Part shown: positions 30,398 to 40,065 of the stretch, in pieces
How positions within the stretch are numbered: the first letter of the stretch is position 1
Layout of the letters: each line of letters starts with the position of its first letter
Assembly: GCF_022605725.1 (NCBI RefSeq)
Contig: NC_065551.1
Span: 8,184,001 to 8,248,000 of the forward strand
Direction: 5' to 3'
Length of the DNA: 64,000 nucleotides
Source: Anthonomus grandis grandis
Taxonomy: Eukaryota > Arthropoda > Insecta > Coleoptera > Curculionidae
Translations under genes and position numbers: made by a program
The notes under the pieces: model-generated
Database searches by the model: none
The model's input: the letters and a program-made list of their open reading frames with translations, nothing else
Told to the model about the DNA's origin: nothing

Positions 30398-31130
30398 CTA
30401 AAGACAACCACCAATGCCATAGAGTGGCAACTTTGCAACCAGGAGAGAATGATTAACCCTGTCAAAGGCCTTGGAAAAGTCAGTATATATGGAATCAACC
30501 AACATACCACTCTCCAAGGCCCCCAACAAAGCTGTTTGGTAAAGGAACAAATTAGTGGTAATGGACCTACCCCTGACAAACTCATGCTGCTTAGTTGAGA
30601 TTATGTTTTTAAATTTCTCTGATAAAAAATCTGTGACAAAACTTTCAAGAACCTTTGCAAAGTGACAAGCCAGAGAAACAGGACGATAGTTTTTCACATC
30701 ATCCCTCTGACCTGTATTTTTAAATATAGGAGTCAAATAATTTAACTTCCATGAGGTTGGAAATCTACCTGTCTTGAAATACAAATTATAAATCAGCCAT
30801 AGTGGACGTGCCAAAGCAAAAGCACAGAATTTTATGAAGAGAGCTGGAATACAGTCAGGCCCAGGGCCCTTATTAACATTGACACTGGTTAACTTTTCAA
30901 AGACTTCAGATATTTGTACATGCATTTCATTAATATCAAAAGAACATGCAATATCAGGCTGCGTAAATTCCTGAACATCAAATTCGTCAGGAGAGTAGAC
31001 TGAAGAAAAATATTGTGCAAATAAAGATGCTATTTCATGGCCATTTTCACCCACATCTAAATATTTCACAGTAGATGGAATACTGTTATTTTGTGTCTTA
31101 TCTCTTATATATTTCCAGAAATATTTAGGG
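30398..31130 (-). pseudogene. LINE ORF2 linker and RT 5' half
   Basis: This reading, open for 223 codons, contains EIASLFAQYFSSVYSPDEFD, then NVNKGPGPDCIPALFIKFCA, TSWKLNYLTPIFKNTGQRDD, VKNYRPVSLACHFAKVLESF, QHEFVRGRSITTNLFLYQTA and VDSIYTDFSKAFDRVNHSLL (motif A). It runs up to the insertion point of the plus-strand LINE; the continuation is at 29310. Confidence 0.9.
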
Positions 31131-31240
31131 TTAGATTAGTCAGATTAGAATAGAATTGGATTTTATTAACCTATGTAAGTAGGAAAGTGTTGATAGACCA
31201 CTCACCCCTATTCCTTTATAGTTCAAGAAGACCTCTATGA
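31130..31240 (-). mobile_element. LINE 3' tail remnant
   Basis: On the minus strand the sequence ends with taataaaatccaattctatt followed by ctaatctgactaatct, like a LINE tail with short degenerate repeats. The body of the element is not recognisable upstream. Confidence 0.35.
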
Positions 31241-31858
31241 ATTTTCAAACCTCTTGCACTTATTTACTTTACAAAATAGGCATTAAAAGTATTACAGATA
31301 GAAACATACATCTTAACAGGACAAGCGATTTGATACATTTTTCAATGTTAATATACAGATCTATATTATATCTTCTTATCCGCTCTAAGATTTTTAAGGA
31401 AGTTGTAAACGCTAGAGTGGTGAGCTAATATAACTCAATATGGCTTTCATCAGTAAATGGATGCAAAAGATTCAATAACAAATATTTCAATTCCTCCTAC
31501 GTATATATTATATGATATGTTCTGAGTTTGCATCTAGCAGGTTTAAGTGCACAGTATTATACTTTTGCAGTGTTTTTTTAAACTGGAAAAACATAAAAGC
31601 GGTAAATTGGGCCAATAATTTACCATGTTTAGTTACTAATAAATCATATAAAAATTAATAAAAATAAATCAAAATACACGCTCCACAATATTTATCGCAA
31701 TAGGATATTTTTAATATATAATTTTAGTTTTTTGGGACGATGTGTATATTTACCAGCCTAAAACGCGTTTATAGTTTCTTATAATAAACAAGAAGTTAAA
31801 TTTATTTTGTGACAAGTGACCAATGGAAAAGCCTCTAGAATTATTACGCTAATAAAAC
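31241..31858. other. TTC17: TTC17 intron 2 sequence, nothing recognised
   Basis: AT-rich sequence. A 63-codon plus-strand reading at 31237-31428 shows no domain. The left terminal repeat of the Tc1 element that follows could be hidden here but I cannot define it. Confidence 0.45.
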
Positions 31859-32850
31859 ATGTCAGAGATACGTCGCTGCAGTAATAAGCGTCCAACAAAG
31901 CACAATATACCAAGAGTCGTTCAACGCTACCGAGAAACAGGACAGCTGTTCAGAAGACCAGAACAAGGCCGCAAAAGAGAACTTCGGTACTAGATGACTG
32001 TTATTTGAGGTTAACGGGGCTAAGAGTTAGACACACCACCACTTGAAGGCTGCAAGGAGACCTGCTGGCTGCCCGTAATGTTCGATTTAACCTACCTAGT
32101 TAAGAATAGGCTTAGAGAAGCTGATTTACGAGTAAGACGTGGTTCTCTAGCTGACACTCTCAGCTAGAGAACCACGTCTTACCAGACAGCATCGAGTAGC
32201 ACGATTGCAATTTGCTAGAGAACACGCAAATTGGAATATTCAGGATTGGTCCAATATTTTATTCACAAATGAATCCAGATGTTGCTTATAATCTTCAGAC
32301 AAACTGAAGCACGTATATAGGCGACGTGGTGAACGACATGATCAAGTTAATTTTATTCAAAGGGAAAGCTTCGGTGGTGGGTGTATCATGGTTTTGGGAG
32401 GAATTTCTTTCGAGGGTCGCACGGAGTTAGTACCGGTGAATGATGAAAGGATTAACTCTGACAGGTATGACCCATATCTTAGAACCCCATGTAGTGCCCC
32501 CATGTAGTGCACTATATGCCCTTAATCGTTGATTACTCGGTGCTCGATAATGCTCGTCCACACGCTGCTAGAGCGGTTCGGCAGTACTTAGAAGATGTTA
32601 AGAGTCCCACCCTAAATTAGCTTGCACGTAGCCCGGACCTTAATCCGATTGAATATGTCTGGGACCATCTAGGCTGGCAAATTTAACAACATCCGAAACT
32701 AATAAGAATACTAGATACTCTTCAGAATGTTCTTATTGACTTATGGGAAAATATGCCACAACGGTACATTTAAAATCTGTTTAGAAGCCTTCGAAGACGA
32801 ATGGAAGCTGTAATCAGATCCAGGGGCCACAATACACGCTATTAGAGTTT
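31859..32850 (+). pseudogene. Tc1-like transposase, heavily broken
   Basis: From an ATG at 31859 the reading gives RVVQRYRETGQLFRRPEQGR and stops at the codon after ELRY. The continuing frames show RLKNRLREADLRVRRGSLAD near 32090-32150, REHANWNIQDWSNILFTNES (32217-32275, with D of the usual DESR changed to N), RRRGERHDQVNFIQR, FGGGCIMVLGGISFEGRTEL, DNARPHAARAVRQYLED (32550-32600, second D) and ARSPDLNPIEYVWDHLG (32625-32675, third acidic residue). The tail is LWENMPQRYI and RRRMEAVIRSRGHNTRY. Many stops, a small duplication (about 32490-32515) and an inserted palindrome make it inactive. Confidence 0.88.
32132..32182. repeat. 23-bp perfect palindrome in Tc1 pseudogene
   Basis: Left arm 32132-32154 and right arm 32160-32182 are exact reverse complements with loop cactc. 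The left arm encodes VRRGSLAD of the transposase. The right arm is an inverted copy that interrupts the coding sequence before the RQHRVARLQFAREH segment. Confidence 0.92.
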
Positions 32851-32919
32851 TATTAACTTGTTTTAATATTAATGGAGTTGAATAATTTTTTGTACATATT
32901 TTTTCGGTATATTTCTATA

Positions 32920-33640
32920 CCGGATGGTGCGTCGCGGAGCGGAACATAAGAAAACCCATGTAAATTTTAAGGGGGTCAATTATTGGCTTCCCTGTACATT
33001 TTATAGAAAAAATGTAAGATAACTTTTTGAAGAGACCAATCTGACAAACCCTTGTGCAAAGTTTCAAAAAATTTTAATAAGTGAATCTTGAAGTATTTAA
33101 TTAAATGTAATTGCAAAATTACCAAATTTTCGGTTCAGGTAAAACCAAACGGGCACCAGTAAAATGAATATTGTCACTGACGTGAGGAAAAGTGTCAATA
33201 AATCAGTGACAGTCGATATTTGAAAACAAGTATAAATTATTCAATCGACGAAAAAATAGACATAATTAAGTGGCATTATGCGGGAAACAGTTTTAGAGCA
33301 GTATCTGAAATGTTTTCAGTTTATTTCCCCACCAAGCCAAAAAAAAACATTTCTTGTATTCGGCTGTACGTCAGATTTGACAAAGCCTTATAACAAATTG
33401 TTTGCTGGTGTCTGGTTTTACCTGAACCGAAAATTTGGTAATTTTGCAATTACATTTAATTGAATAATTCAAGATTCACTTATTAAAATTTTTTGAAACT
33501 TTGCACAAGGGTTTGCCAGATTGGTCTCTTCAAAAAGTTATCTTACATTTTCTCTGTAAAATGTACAGGGAAGCCAATAATTGACTCCCTTAAAATTTAC
33601 ATGGGATTTCCTATGTTCCGCTCGGCGACGCACCACCCCG
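32920..33640. mobile_element. Mariner-derived MITE with 250-bp inverted repeats
   Basis: Ends are TA-ccggatggtgcgtcg (32920) and cgacgcaccaccccg-TA (33640). Inverted similarity extends inward about 250 bp on each side (for example tgacaaacccttgtgcaaag against ctttgcacaagggtttgcca). The 721-bp element contains only the beginning of a transposase (33238-33335). It lies just after the Tc1 pseudogene, in TTC17 intron 2. Confidence 0.9.
33238..33335 (+). pseudogene. Mariner transposase helix-turn-helix remnant
   Basis: The reading YSIDEKIDIIKWHYAGNSFR followed by AVSEMFSVYFPTKPKK is the first DNA-binding region of a mariner-like transposase (the family form has E....Y......A...F...FP.RP.P). After this the sequence passes directly into the right terminal repeat. 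The second helix-turn-helix and the catalytic domain are deleted. Confidence 0.75.
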
Positions 33641-33642
33641 TA

Positions 33643-34290
33643 TATCTTTTCGTTATATAAAATTTTGTCTTGTTGCATAAAACTGATTTAAAATAAATGT
33701 TGCAAAAGTTATATTTAATCGAAATTTAATTTTTTATATTAATAAAATTGTTTAAAACGGAAAATAAATTACAATATTTATTGAGCACTTTAAGATAGCA
33801 CTTAAATACTTTGTTAACTAAGTATGCTATATATAACATTTATTATATGTTTTTCCTTTTAGTAGTAGGATATGAAATTCCTATCCAGGAGGTTACCAGA
33901 CAACCTTTAATAAAATATAAATCCTGCAAAGGAAAACTTAAAATTTTATGTTTAATTATTATGATTTTGACTCCAACAAAAATACTTACTATGAAACTGT
34001 TCAACCCATAGTGTATTTATTAAAAATGGAACAATGTAAACTGATATATTCATATTAAGTAATAAATATTAAATATAAATCTAACACAGACAGCAATTAT
34101 GTTAATCAAATTCATGAGAATAATTTTGAAAATTAATTAACATAAACCTAAATATGTAGACAAGGCTAGAGCAGCTAGGGCATTGAGAAGCCCACTAGCT
34201 GCAGCCACACAAGTTTATAAAATAATATAACATTTATAAAGTTTACTAGTGTCAAGCATTCCTTGACTTCTAACAACTTGCTTCTTTTAG
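33643..34290. other. TTC17: TTC17 intron 2 sequence, nothing recognised
   Basis: AT-rich. A 66-codon plus-strand reading at 33811-34011 shows no domain. A short direct element ctagagcagctagggca occurs near 34165. Confidence 0.45.
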
Positions 34291-34610
34291 GTATATCCAG
34301 GTTTAAAATTTCCCAGGTGGTTTCGGCTGACTTTGGTTTCGAATTGAAAAATAAATTACCATCTGGTGTTGAAGAAATACCTAGCTTTTTGGCTAAGGCT
34401 AAGGTTTTTATTTGTGTGCTGGCCGATCCACTGACTTACATATTAATCTTAATCTTACCTACAGAAAAAATTCCTGATGTATGGAAGATTGCCTAAATAT
34501 CACCCATATTAAAAAAAGGTGATTCTGACCAGGTAGCCAACTATAAGCCAATCTCAATCCTCTGCACTTTTTCAAAAATATTTTAAATTATGTTGAATTT
34601 GTCTTAGTTC
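34290..34610 (+). pseudogene. LINE RT N-terminal scrap
   Basis: The reading includes NKLPSGVEEIPSFLAKAKVF, LADPLTYILILILPTEKIPD, VWKIA, then after a stop ISPILKKGDSDQVANYKPIS and ILCTFSKIF. These match the segment from the start of the RT to the NY.PIS motif of Jockey/CR1-type LINEs. Upstream, from about 34263, the match fades. Confidence 0.75.
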
Positions 34611-34754
34611 GACCATATCAGAGGTCTTACTTTGTCGATCAGCATGTTTATTTAAATGCCAATTTTGTACTACTAATTTGTATTGCTTTTCTAGTCGTAC
34701 TTGTAAATCCATTGATCATTCATCATGAGCTCAGTCTCAGGTTGATGTCATATA

Positions 34755-35365
34755 CAGTGTGTCCAAGGAAAGGATGTCCTATCATGGGCATCATGGAAAA
34801 TAAAAGAGTTACGAAGATTAAATTAAAGAAAAGTTGCGCATTTTCAAGCCTAACAATATGGCATTTAGAAAGGTTTAAAATTCCGAGTAGTTAAACCGAA
34901 ATATGCCGATTTCGTTTTTATTTTTTTTTGACGTTATTTTAAAGAGATATCGAAAAACAAAAGGCACTTTTTTATAGCCACTTTTTAAGCTCTATAAAGT
35001 AGCATTGAGAAATTTTCCGTAGAATGTTTCGATTCGGAGAAACCATCAACAACTTAATTTTTTTATATGGCGCGTATAAAATGTATTAAATAGCATATTT
35101 TGTTATGAATAAATTAATACAACGATGTATGACACAATATGATTCTGCAATATTTAAATTGGAAAAAATATGTTTTTATCAAATTCCTAATGATTTTCTC
35201 CAAACCCAGATAATGCCATCTAACTGTCGAATTTAAAACACTTCTTAATATATCAGGTGTAATGCTGTTGAACGCTTCAAAAGCGATCCTCCTCAGCTGA
35301 TCTTCATATTCAATAACACGATGGTAAACAGCGGAGTTATGTCCGGCGAACAAGGGGGCCACAGA
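34755..35365 (-). mobile_element. Mariner-like element, 3' end only
   Basis: The left end is TA-cagtgtgtccaaggaaagg at 34755. About 300 bp of terminal or subterminal sequence follows, and it recurs at 36905-37200. A transposase C-terminus on the minus strand lies at 35365-35195, reading toward the end, as expected. The other end of the element is missing. Confidence 0.65.
35195..35362 (-). pseudogene. Mariner-like transposase C-terminus
   Basis: The minus-strand reading has YEDQLRRIAFEAFNSITPDI followed by LRSVLNSTVRW. Mariner-like transposases of insects end with a similar segment (a DL..RI..A...ITP..L..V......R pattern) after the third catalytic residue. The final histidine-rich tail is not clear. 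Only this part remains. Confidence 0.6.
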
Positions 35366-35639
35366 ACTGTTTAATGTGTTTGTTATATTCGAAACAAGAT
35401 CAAAGAATTGGAAATATTCCTATTGGACAACTAAAGAAAATATCGACTTGATTTTGAATATCTCACAGAGCACTCTCTAAGTGAAAATGAATTTGCTTCA
35501 ATTTACATTGAGGGGTATAAGCATATATCAAGTTATACAAGGAAATTACATAAATATCTTAAAGAAAACTCATATTGAGGCATTGGAAAGAAGGAACTTA
35601 GTCAAAGTCTTAGTAAAAATGAACTATGAGATTGCTGGC

Positions 35640-36480
35640 ATCGAAGTAAAGAGGATGGACCTGATTTGAATACCCATGTACCTCCCCTCAGTGGGTGACT
35701 TTATTATATTTATAGATGTGATAACTAGTCTTCTTGACATTTTAACTCTTAATAGTAATAATAATTTTATATGTATAACAGGAGATTTTAATATAAATTT
35801 TTATAATGTGACAGGCATGACTTATATGTATCCCTCATGTTTTGTATTCTTAGGGATTCTCACAAAAAGAATTTTATAAAAATGCAAGATAGTTGTTAAT
35901 AATATCTTTGTTAATTTTGAGGGTATTTGAATTTTTATCAAAAACTATTCTTAACACTGTTTAATCAGACCATAAAGCTTTTCAAATTGAAGTTGAAATC
36001 CCTACCATACAACATACTAGCCAGACAAAATTTTTCATAAACCCATGACACATTATTCAAAATTTTGAAGGAACTGGCAAAGCCTATTTATCTTTTCAAA
36101 AACTTAAAAAGAACAGTTAATTGAAGTGTTTTGTTAATGGTTCACCATGATTTAATACACTCTACTTGCAACTATGGTCTTTTGACTTAGGGTCATGCAC
36201 ATCAGGCTAGAAGAATTTTTAAGTTGCAAAGAAGGGCTCTAAGGGTTGTGGAAGATCTGGGTTTCAGCAAATATAAGGTCGAAAGTTAACTATAACACAC
36301 GGCAATTAAGTCTTCGAAAGATTCAATCCCTGAGACTCAATAAATCCCATATCTCAAATACATATTATGCCAAGTTTTTCAATAAACTTACAAATGAACT
36401 TAAACTTTTAAATGGAAAAACAATTTACTTTATTTGTAAAAAAACTGGTGGTGTTTTATAGCATTGATAAGTATTTGCAG
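35640..36480 (+). pseudogene. LINE scraps: endonuclease and ORF2 tail
   Basis: Near 35715-35800 the reading TSLLDILTLNSNNNFICITG with DFNINF is the central GDFNI motif of an APE-type LINE endonuclease. Near 36195-36240 HARRIFKLQRRALRVV and at 36290-36440 YNTRQLSLRKIQSLRLNKSH with AKFFNKLTNELKLLNG are the ORF2 C-terminus. The reverse transcriptase between them is deleted, so this is a gapped LINE or two fragments of related copies. Confidence 0.7.
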
Positions 36481-36771
36481 GCAGGATTGTGAAAGCCCAG
36501 GGATAGTTTATGTACCTAGCAGGATATAATATTATTTTAAAAAAGTATTAAAGCCTCCAAAGTATTTAATTTCTTTTATGTTCTAAATGTGTATTTTTTC
36601 TATTTTAAACTTAAATGTGTAAGTTGTTTTTGATTAAAACTTTTTATTATATGATATTTAGAGTGTACATTTTATTGACGATTGTAAGATTTTTTTTGTA
36701 AAAATGAATAAACTTTACAGACCTAGGTTTGAATCTTGTAAGTACACCTAAGGTAGCATTAATCTAAAGCC

Positions 36772-36905
36772 CTAATACTCCACAAAGTGAGATCTATCAA
36801 GTAGGTACCAATAAAACAAATTAATTAGCCTGGATGAAATGCTATAGCAATTTAATTTATTCAATAAAATATTGTGATAAATATTATCAAAAGGTTTGTG
36901 ACAAT
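36772..36905 (-). pseudogene. LINE RT motif A scrap, minus strand
   Basis: The reading PFDNIYHNILLNKLNCYSIS followed by SRLINLFYWYLLDRSHFVEY matches the stretch after RT motif A (the family form KAFD.V.H.ILL.KL..YGI). It is bordered on the right by the mariner repeat at 36905, which may have inserted here. Confidence 0.65.
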
Positions 36906-37200
36906 CGTGTGTCCAAGAAAAGGATGTTTTATGTATCATGGGGATCCTGGAAAACAAAAGAGATATGAAGATGGTTAAATTAGAGAAAAGTTAAAAGCAC
37001 ATTTTCAAGCCTAACAATATGCCATTTAGCAAGTTTGAAATGCCAAGGAGATATGCTTAAAAAGCCAAAATTTTCTGATTTCATTTTTATTTCTTCCTGG
37101 CATTATTTAAAGAGATATGGGAAAACAAAAGACACTTTCTTCCACTTTTTAAGCTCTAGAAAACATTGTTGAAAGGAGTTTTTTTATATGGTGCATATAT
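36905..37200 (+). mobile_element. Second copy of the 34755 mariner-end repeat
   Basis: The sequence from gtgtgtccaagaaaaggatg (about 36906) resembles 34757-35070 over about 290 bp in the same orientation. Shared blocks include cattttcaagcctaacaata and the region around gagatat-gaaaacaaaag. No coding sequence is attached. Confidence 0.7.
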
Positions 37201-37640
37201 CACAATAATAACCTTAACATCTTTACTAAAAATAAATTATATCCTATTGGCCTATTCCCAATTATCTTAAAAAAATTCTACTAGGCTATAAAAAGACTTG
37301 CATTTAGGAAGTCTTTTAAGGACTTTTTAAAGCAAGGAGGCCTTTATAGGCTTTTATGCTCCAGAACATAAGGGAATCGCATGTTCACTTTTTGAGATGT
37401 GCATTGGAATATTATTTTGTCTGATATTATAATGTTTTAAGGAGCCATTATCTTCAAGATAAGATTTATTCTTTTTTATATATTAGGCAAGCAAACTCAA
37501 CAATAAATAAGCATCAGAAGTTAAGTATTTTTAAATCTTTAAATAGAGATCTACATGAGTCCAGTGGAGTTTTATCTAATGGCTTTTTTTAAATGGCTTT
37601 TGCAAAACAAACAGTTTAAACACAGAGTTAAAAAGCCCTT
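37201..37640. other. TTC17: TTC17 intron 2 sequence, nothing firm
   Basis: AT-rich, without a clear domain. It could be the decayed 3' part of the minus-strand LINE at 37640-37990. Confidence 0.4.
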
Positions 37641-37990
37641 GACTAAAGCAACCCCAAAATGCTATTCCATAGGTGACTTTTAATAAGAAAAATAAACTGA
37701 TTTTGTAGCTTGTAATCTCAGTTTATTTGAAACTACTTTAACAGCCTAATATCCTCTAACAAATTTTTGCCTCAATGCTGATATATGGTCCAAAACTTCA
37801 GTTTACCATCAAAAACAATTCCAAGAAATCTGTTACAATTATTCACTTCCAATTCATTGTTATAAATCATTAACAGATCTGAACAAAAACTATGGGAGTA
37901 AAACTAAAGGACCACAAACTATAAGAGTTTCTTATTGATTCCACCTATGTCTTAAGGTCTTGGCATTATTAGATTACTAGAATTAACTAT
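37640..37990 (-). pseudogene. LINE post-palm scrap, minus strand
   Basis: Minus-strand readings give FLGIVFDGKLKFWTIYQH near 37830-37775, where the family form is FLGI.LD..L.W..HI, and QNQFIFLIKSHLWNSILGWL near 37705-37645, like the ..YF.L..SHL.YGI.FWG motif. Stops interrupt it. Confidence 0.6.
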
Positions 37991-38211
37991 ATGTTGTATT
38001 GCAAGTTGAGATTTTAAACTCGCATGACTTTTTTTTAGGCTTTAAACGAGAATGTTACCTTTATTTATACTAAAATTAAAATATAAGAACATAATATATA
38101 TTATCAATACTGTATGTCTAGTTTATAAAACTGCTGATAAAATAAGCATACAATATTGACTATTTGTTGTCATATAAATAATTATGTACGCAAATACTTT
38201 TCAATCCTTAC

Positions 38212-38371
38212 CAATGTTGGAATTTTCTTCAATATCACACCATTTCTTCTCAATAGCAGTTTTCCGTGACACAAGATCCTCATATAGCTCGCTTATATCA
38301 TTTTTGCGATTTTCTTGATCCAAAAGTGCCAGGAGATCATCAGGTTTTCGTAAATCAAACGGTGATCTTAG
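38212..38371 (-). CDS. TTC17: TTC17 exon 2
   Basis: The acceptor is ctttatag (AG at 38373-38372) and the donor GTAAGG (38211-38206). The 160 bases encode LRSPFDLRKPDDLLALLDQE, NRKNDISELYEDLVSRKTAI and EKKWCDIEENSNI, and leave one base that exon 3 completes as glycine. In vertebrate TTC17 the corresponding region has a P.DL..F.RQ pattern and charged helices. The intron between exons 1 and 2 is only 76 bp; the intron after this exon is about 22.5 kb. Confidence 0.88.
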
Positions 38372-38447
38372 CTATAAAGTTTTTTTGATATGCATCAATT
38401 ACTTTTAAAAGATATTAAGCCTTTAATGTTAAAAATGTATTACTTAC

Positions 38448-38552
38448 AAAAGCTTGTATTTTTCCACTTTGAGTTACAATCCAATGATTTACTGCGTGTA
38501 GTTCACCTAAATAGGTAACAATGAGATAAAGAAATATTAGTGGTTCTTTCAT
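38448..38552 (-). CDS. TTC17: TTC17 exon 1 with signal peptide
   Basis: The ATG is at 38552-38550 and the donor GTAAGT at 38447-38442; the 35 codons end in phase 0. The start MKEPLIFLYLIVTYLGELHA is a signal peptide: one positive residue, a hydrophobic core and a likely cleavage near LHA. It is followed directly by VNHWIVTQSGKIQAF, which matches the mature start of vertebrate TTC17 (THWVVTEDGKIQ). This indicates entry into the secretory pathway. I chose this ATG because it gives the signal peptide and no alternative in-frame ATG precedes the conserved motif. Confidence 0.9.
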
Positions 38553-38720
38553 ACTAAAGGAGAAAAGCTAATTAATTTTACGAAATTATCGACATGAAAT
38601 TGAAAACTTGTTGAATCAACAAAAAAAACAATCACCAAAACAAAGATAAATGTGACAGACCAAGATTGACATTGACGGGGTGACATGACATATTACTTAG
38701 ACTAGGAAAGAGAGAAAACT
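38553..38720 (-). promoter_or_regulatory. TTC17: TTC17 5' UTR and proximal upstream region
   Basis: This is the sequence directly upstream of the start codon (higher coordinates). It is AT-rich with a less AT-rich patch near 38660-38690 containing gacattgacggggtgaca. No TATA box at a convincing spacing was identified. The transcription start cannot be placed from sequence alone. Confidence 0.4.
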
Positions 38721-38903
38721 CTCTTTCTTTATGATTTATATATTACAAGACGTTTTCAAGAAGATATGAGGAGCGCTACAAAAGATAAGAGGAGACTCGC
38801 AGCAAAATTTGCGTAATTCGAATTGTCTTTATAACGATTATCCTGTCCTTCTGCTTACCCTTAACCAAAGAACAAATCCTGCATACCCAACTAACGCAAA
38901 ATA

Positions 38904-39406
38904 AACTCCTGGACAAAATTATCCACTTGATTTTTAGAGATTTTTTTTTAATAAAGATAAAAAAAATGAATAATAAGCATTGTTAACTATGCATTATCTA
39001 TTAATAAAAAAAATGATATTCTATTTATTAAAATGAGATTTAAGTAACTAAATTCAACGCAAGGAATAAACATGGATTTTCACTAACTTCAATTTTAATA
39101 CAAAAATAAAACAATAGACCCAAGAAAAACAATAATGAATTCTTAATATCGTGTATTGCCACCTCTAGCTGCAATGACCGTTTGAAGTCTTCGCGGTATT
39201 CCTCGCATCAAATGTTGAAAACTTTCCTACGAAATGGTTTCCCACTCCTCGTGAGTAGCATGTTCCATGAGAGAGCATAAACATAGTTTTTGTCCAGGTC
39301 TGCCTTTTGTATGAGAGAACATATATACCTGTTTTAACTGATATTTATTTTTATTTTAATTTTCTTGACAAAATAATCAATGGTGCGATAATTTTGTCCA
39401 GGAGTT
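38904..39406 (-). mobile_element. Deleted Tc1-like element near TTC17 promoter
   Basis: Perfect terminal repeats of 19 bp, aactcctggacaaaattat at both ends in inverted orientation, are flanked by TA (38902-38903 and 39407-39408). The 503-bp element retains only the C-terminus of the transposase on the minus strand (39285-39150). It lies about 350 bp upstream of the TTC17 start codon. Confidence 0.88.
39150..39285 (-). pseudogene. Tc1-like transposase C-terminus
   Basis: The minus-strand reading SLMEHATHEEWETIS, a stop, then ESFQHLMRGIPRRLQTVIAA and RGGNTRY followed by a stop matches the standard end of Tc1-like transposases (EEW..IP...I..L..SMPRR..AVI.ARGGHTRY). The catalytic domain is deleted. 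Confidence 0.85.
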
Positions 39407-39559
39407 TAATATCTTATTCAAAAATATCACCATGCAAACTTCTTTTTCAAACATTTACTGCTTTTTTTAATTTAAAATATTATATTCAATATTTAAAAAT
39501 TATCCCAATCCTCGAAATAAAATGCTTATATTCTCTGTCTGTTTAAAAACATCAACTTC

Positions 39560-40065
39560 GTCGACAATAGTAGCTTTATGCATTTATTATAGGTATAGAT
39601 CTCTTTATTTGCAATATTGGTACTTTACCAACCTTCATTAACTCTCGTAGTCAAACTGTAATAGATATGACATCATTCATCCCACTTAAATCAACCTCAA
39701 TCGTTAACTGGCGTATCTCTGACGAAGTTTTCATGTCAGATCATCGCTGGATAAATTTCAGGTGAAACTGCGATATCATATCCTCTAAACTATATTGAGA
39801 CTCTAGAAAAATCACGAAGTCTCTTTACCATAATAAGTGAGGCCTACTGATATATTTTCAGAACTTTGGTAAAGCTTCGGTTTGGTGAGCCAAGAACTGG
39901 AAAACCTAAGAGCAGAGTCAAGAAAAGCTTTCAGCAAACCAAAAAAATACCAGAGTAAAGGAGGACCGGCACCTTTATCGGAGCCATCTCAATCAATTTA
40001 AGGTTGTAAGACAAAAGCAGAAAGAAGCATGGAGAACGTAGTATAGGTAAATAGAGAACTACATA
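39560..40065 (+). pseudogene. LINE endonuclease part, left of mariner C
   Basis: The reading DLFICNIGTLPTFINSRSQT and VIDMTSFIPLKSTSIVNWRI with SDEVFMSDHRWINF is the C-terminal part of an APE-type endonuclease, including the SDH motif. A linker with SQESFQQTKKIPE follows. The element is cut at 40066 by the mariner C and continues at 42446. The group is the RNase-H-bearing Jockey/I-like type, judged by the RT downstream. Confidence 0.7.

Larger units (their letters stand above)
28055..31140 (-). mobile_element. LINE interrupted by another LINE
   Basis: Minus-strand LINE ORF2 that starts 5'-truncated near 31130 (NPKYFWKYIRDKT) and continues to about 30355, is interrupted by a plus-strand LINE (29312-30347), and resumes at 29310 down to 28558. 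The 3' untranslated region ends in a (TGAATC)n tail at 28073-28055. The two halves join in the same domain: ...SYLSGEHRL on one side and SPFPVTSGVPQG on the other, so the insertion split one element. Confidence 0.88.
4359..38552 (-). other. TTC17: TTC17 gene, 5' eight coding exons
   Basis: TTC17 is a conserved animal tetratricopeptide repeat protein linked in vertebrates to actin assembly and ciliogenesis. Eight exons were assembled by hand from splice sites and phase: 38552-38448, 38371-38212, 15706-15271, 13008-12721, 12647-12497, 12403-12181, 4790-4664 and 4608-4359. They sum to 1740 bases, all phases agree, and no internal stop occurs. Landmarks that match the family are NHWIVTQSGKIQAF after the signal peptide, SWIHYNLASFYWRVKG in the first TPR, YFALGNIYASMTDFNNSIK in the next, and WPKK and FIPPDNKG in the linker. 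The vertebrate protein is about 1140 residues, so about half is present. The rest lies to the left of the window. Introns 2, 3 and 6 are full of mobile elements. Confidence 0.85.

Noticed and set aside
33811..34011. Plus-strand 66-codon reading as a small gene
   Set aside because: It is AT-driven, has no domain, no splice context and lies in a TTC17 intron.
38330..38350. CTGATGA near GAAA on the minus strand
   Set aside because: The two motifs are in the wrong order and form part of TTC17 exon 2 coding sequence (KPDDLL).
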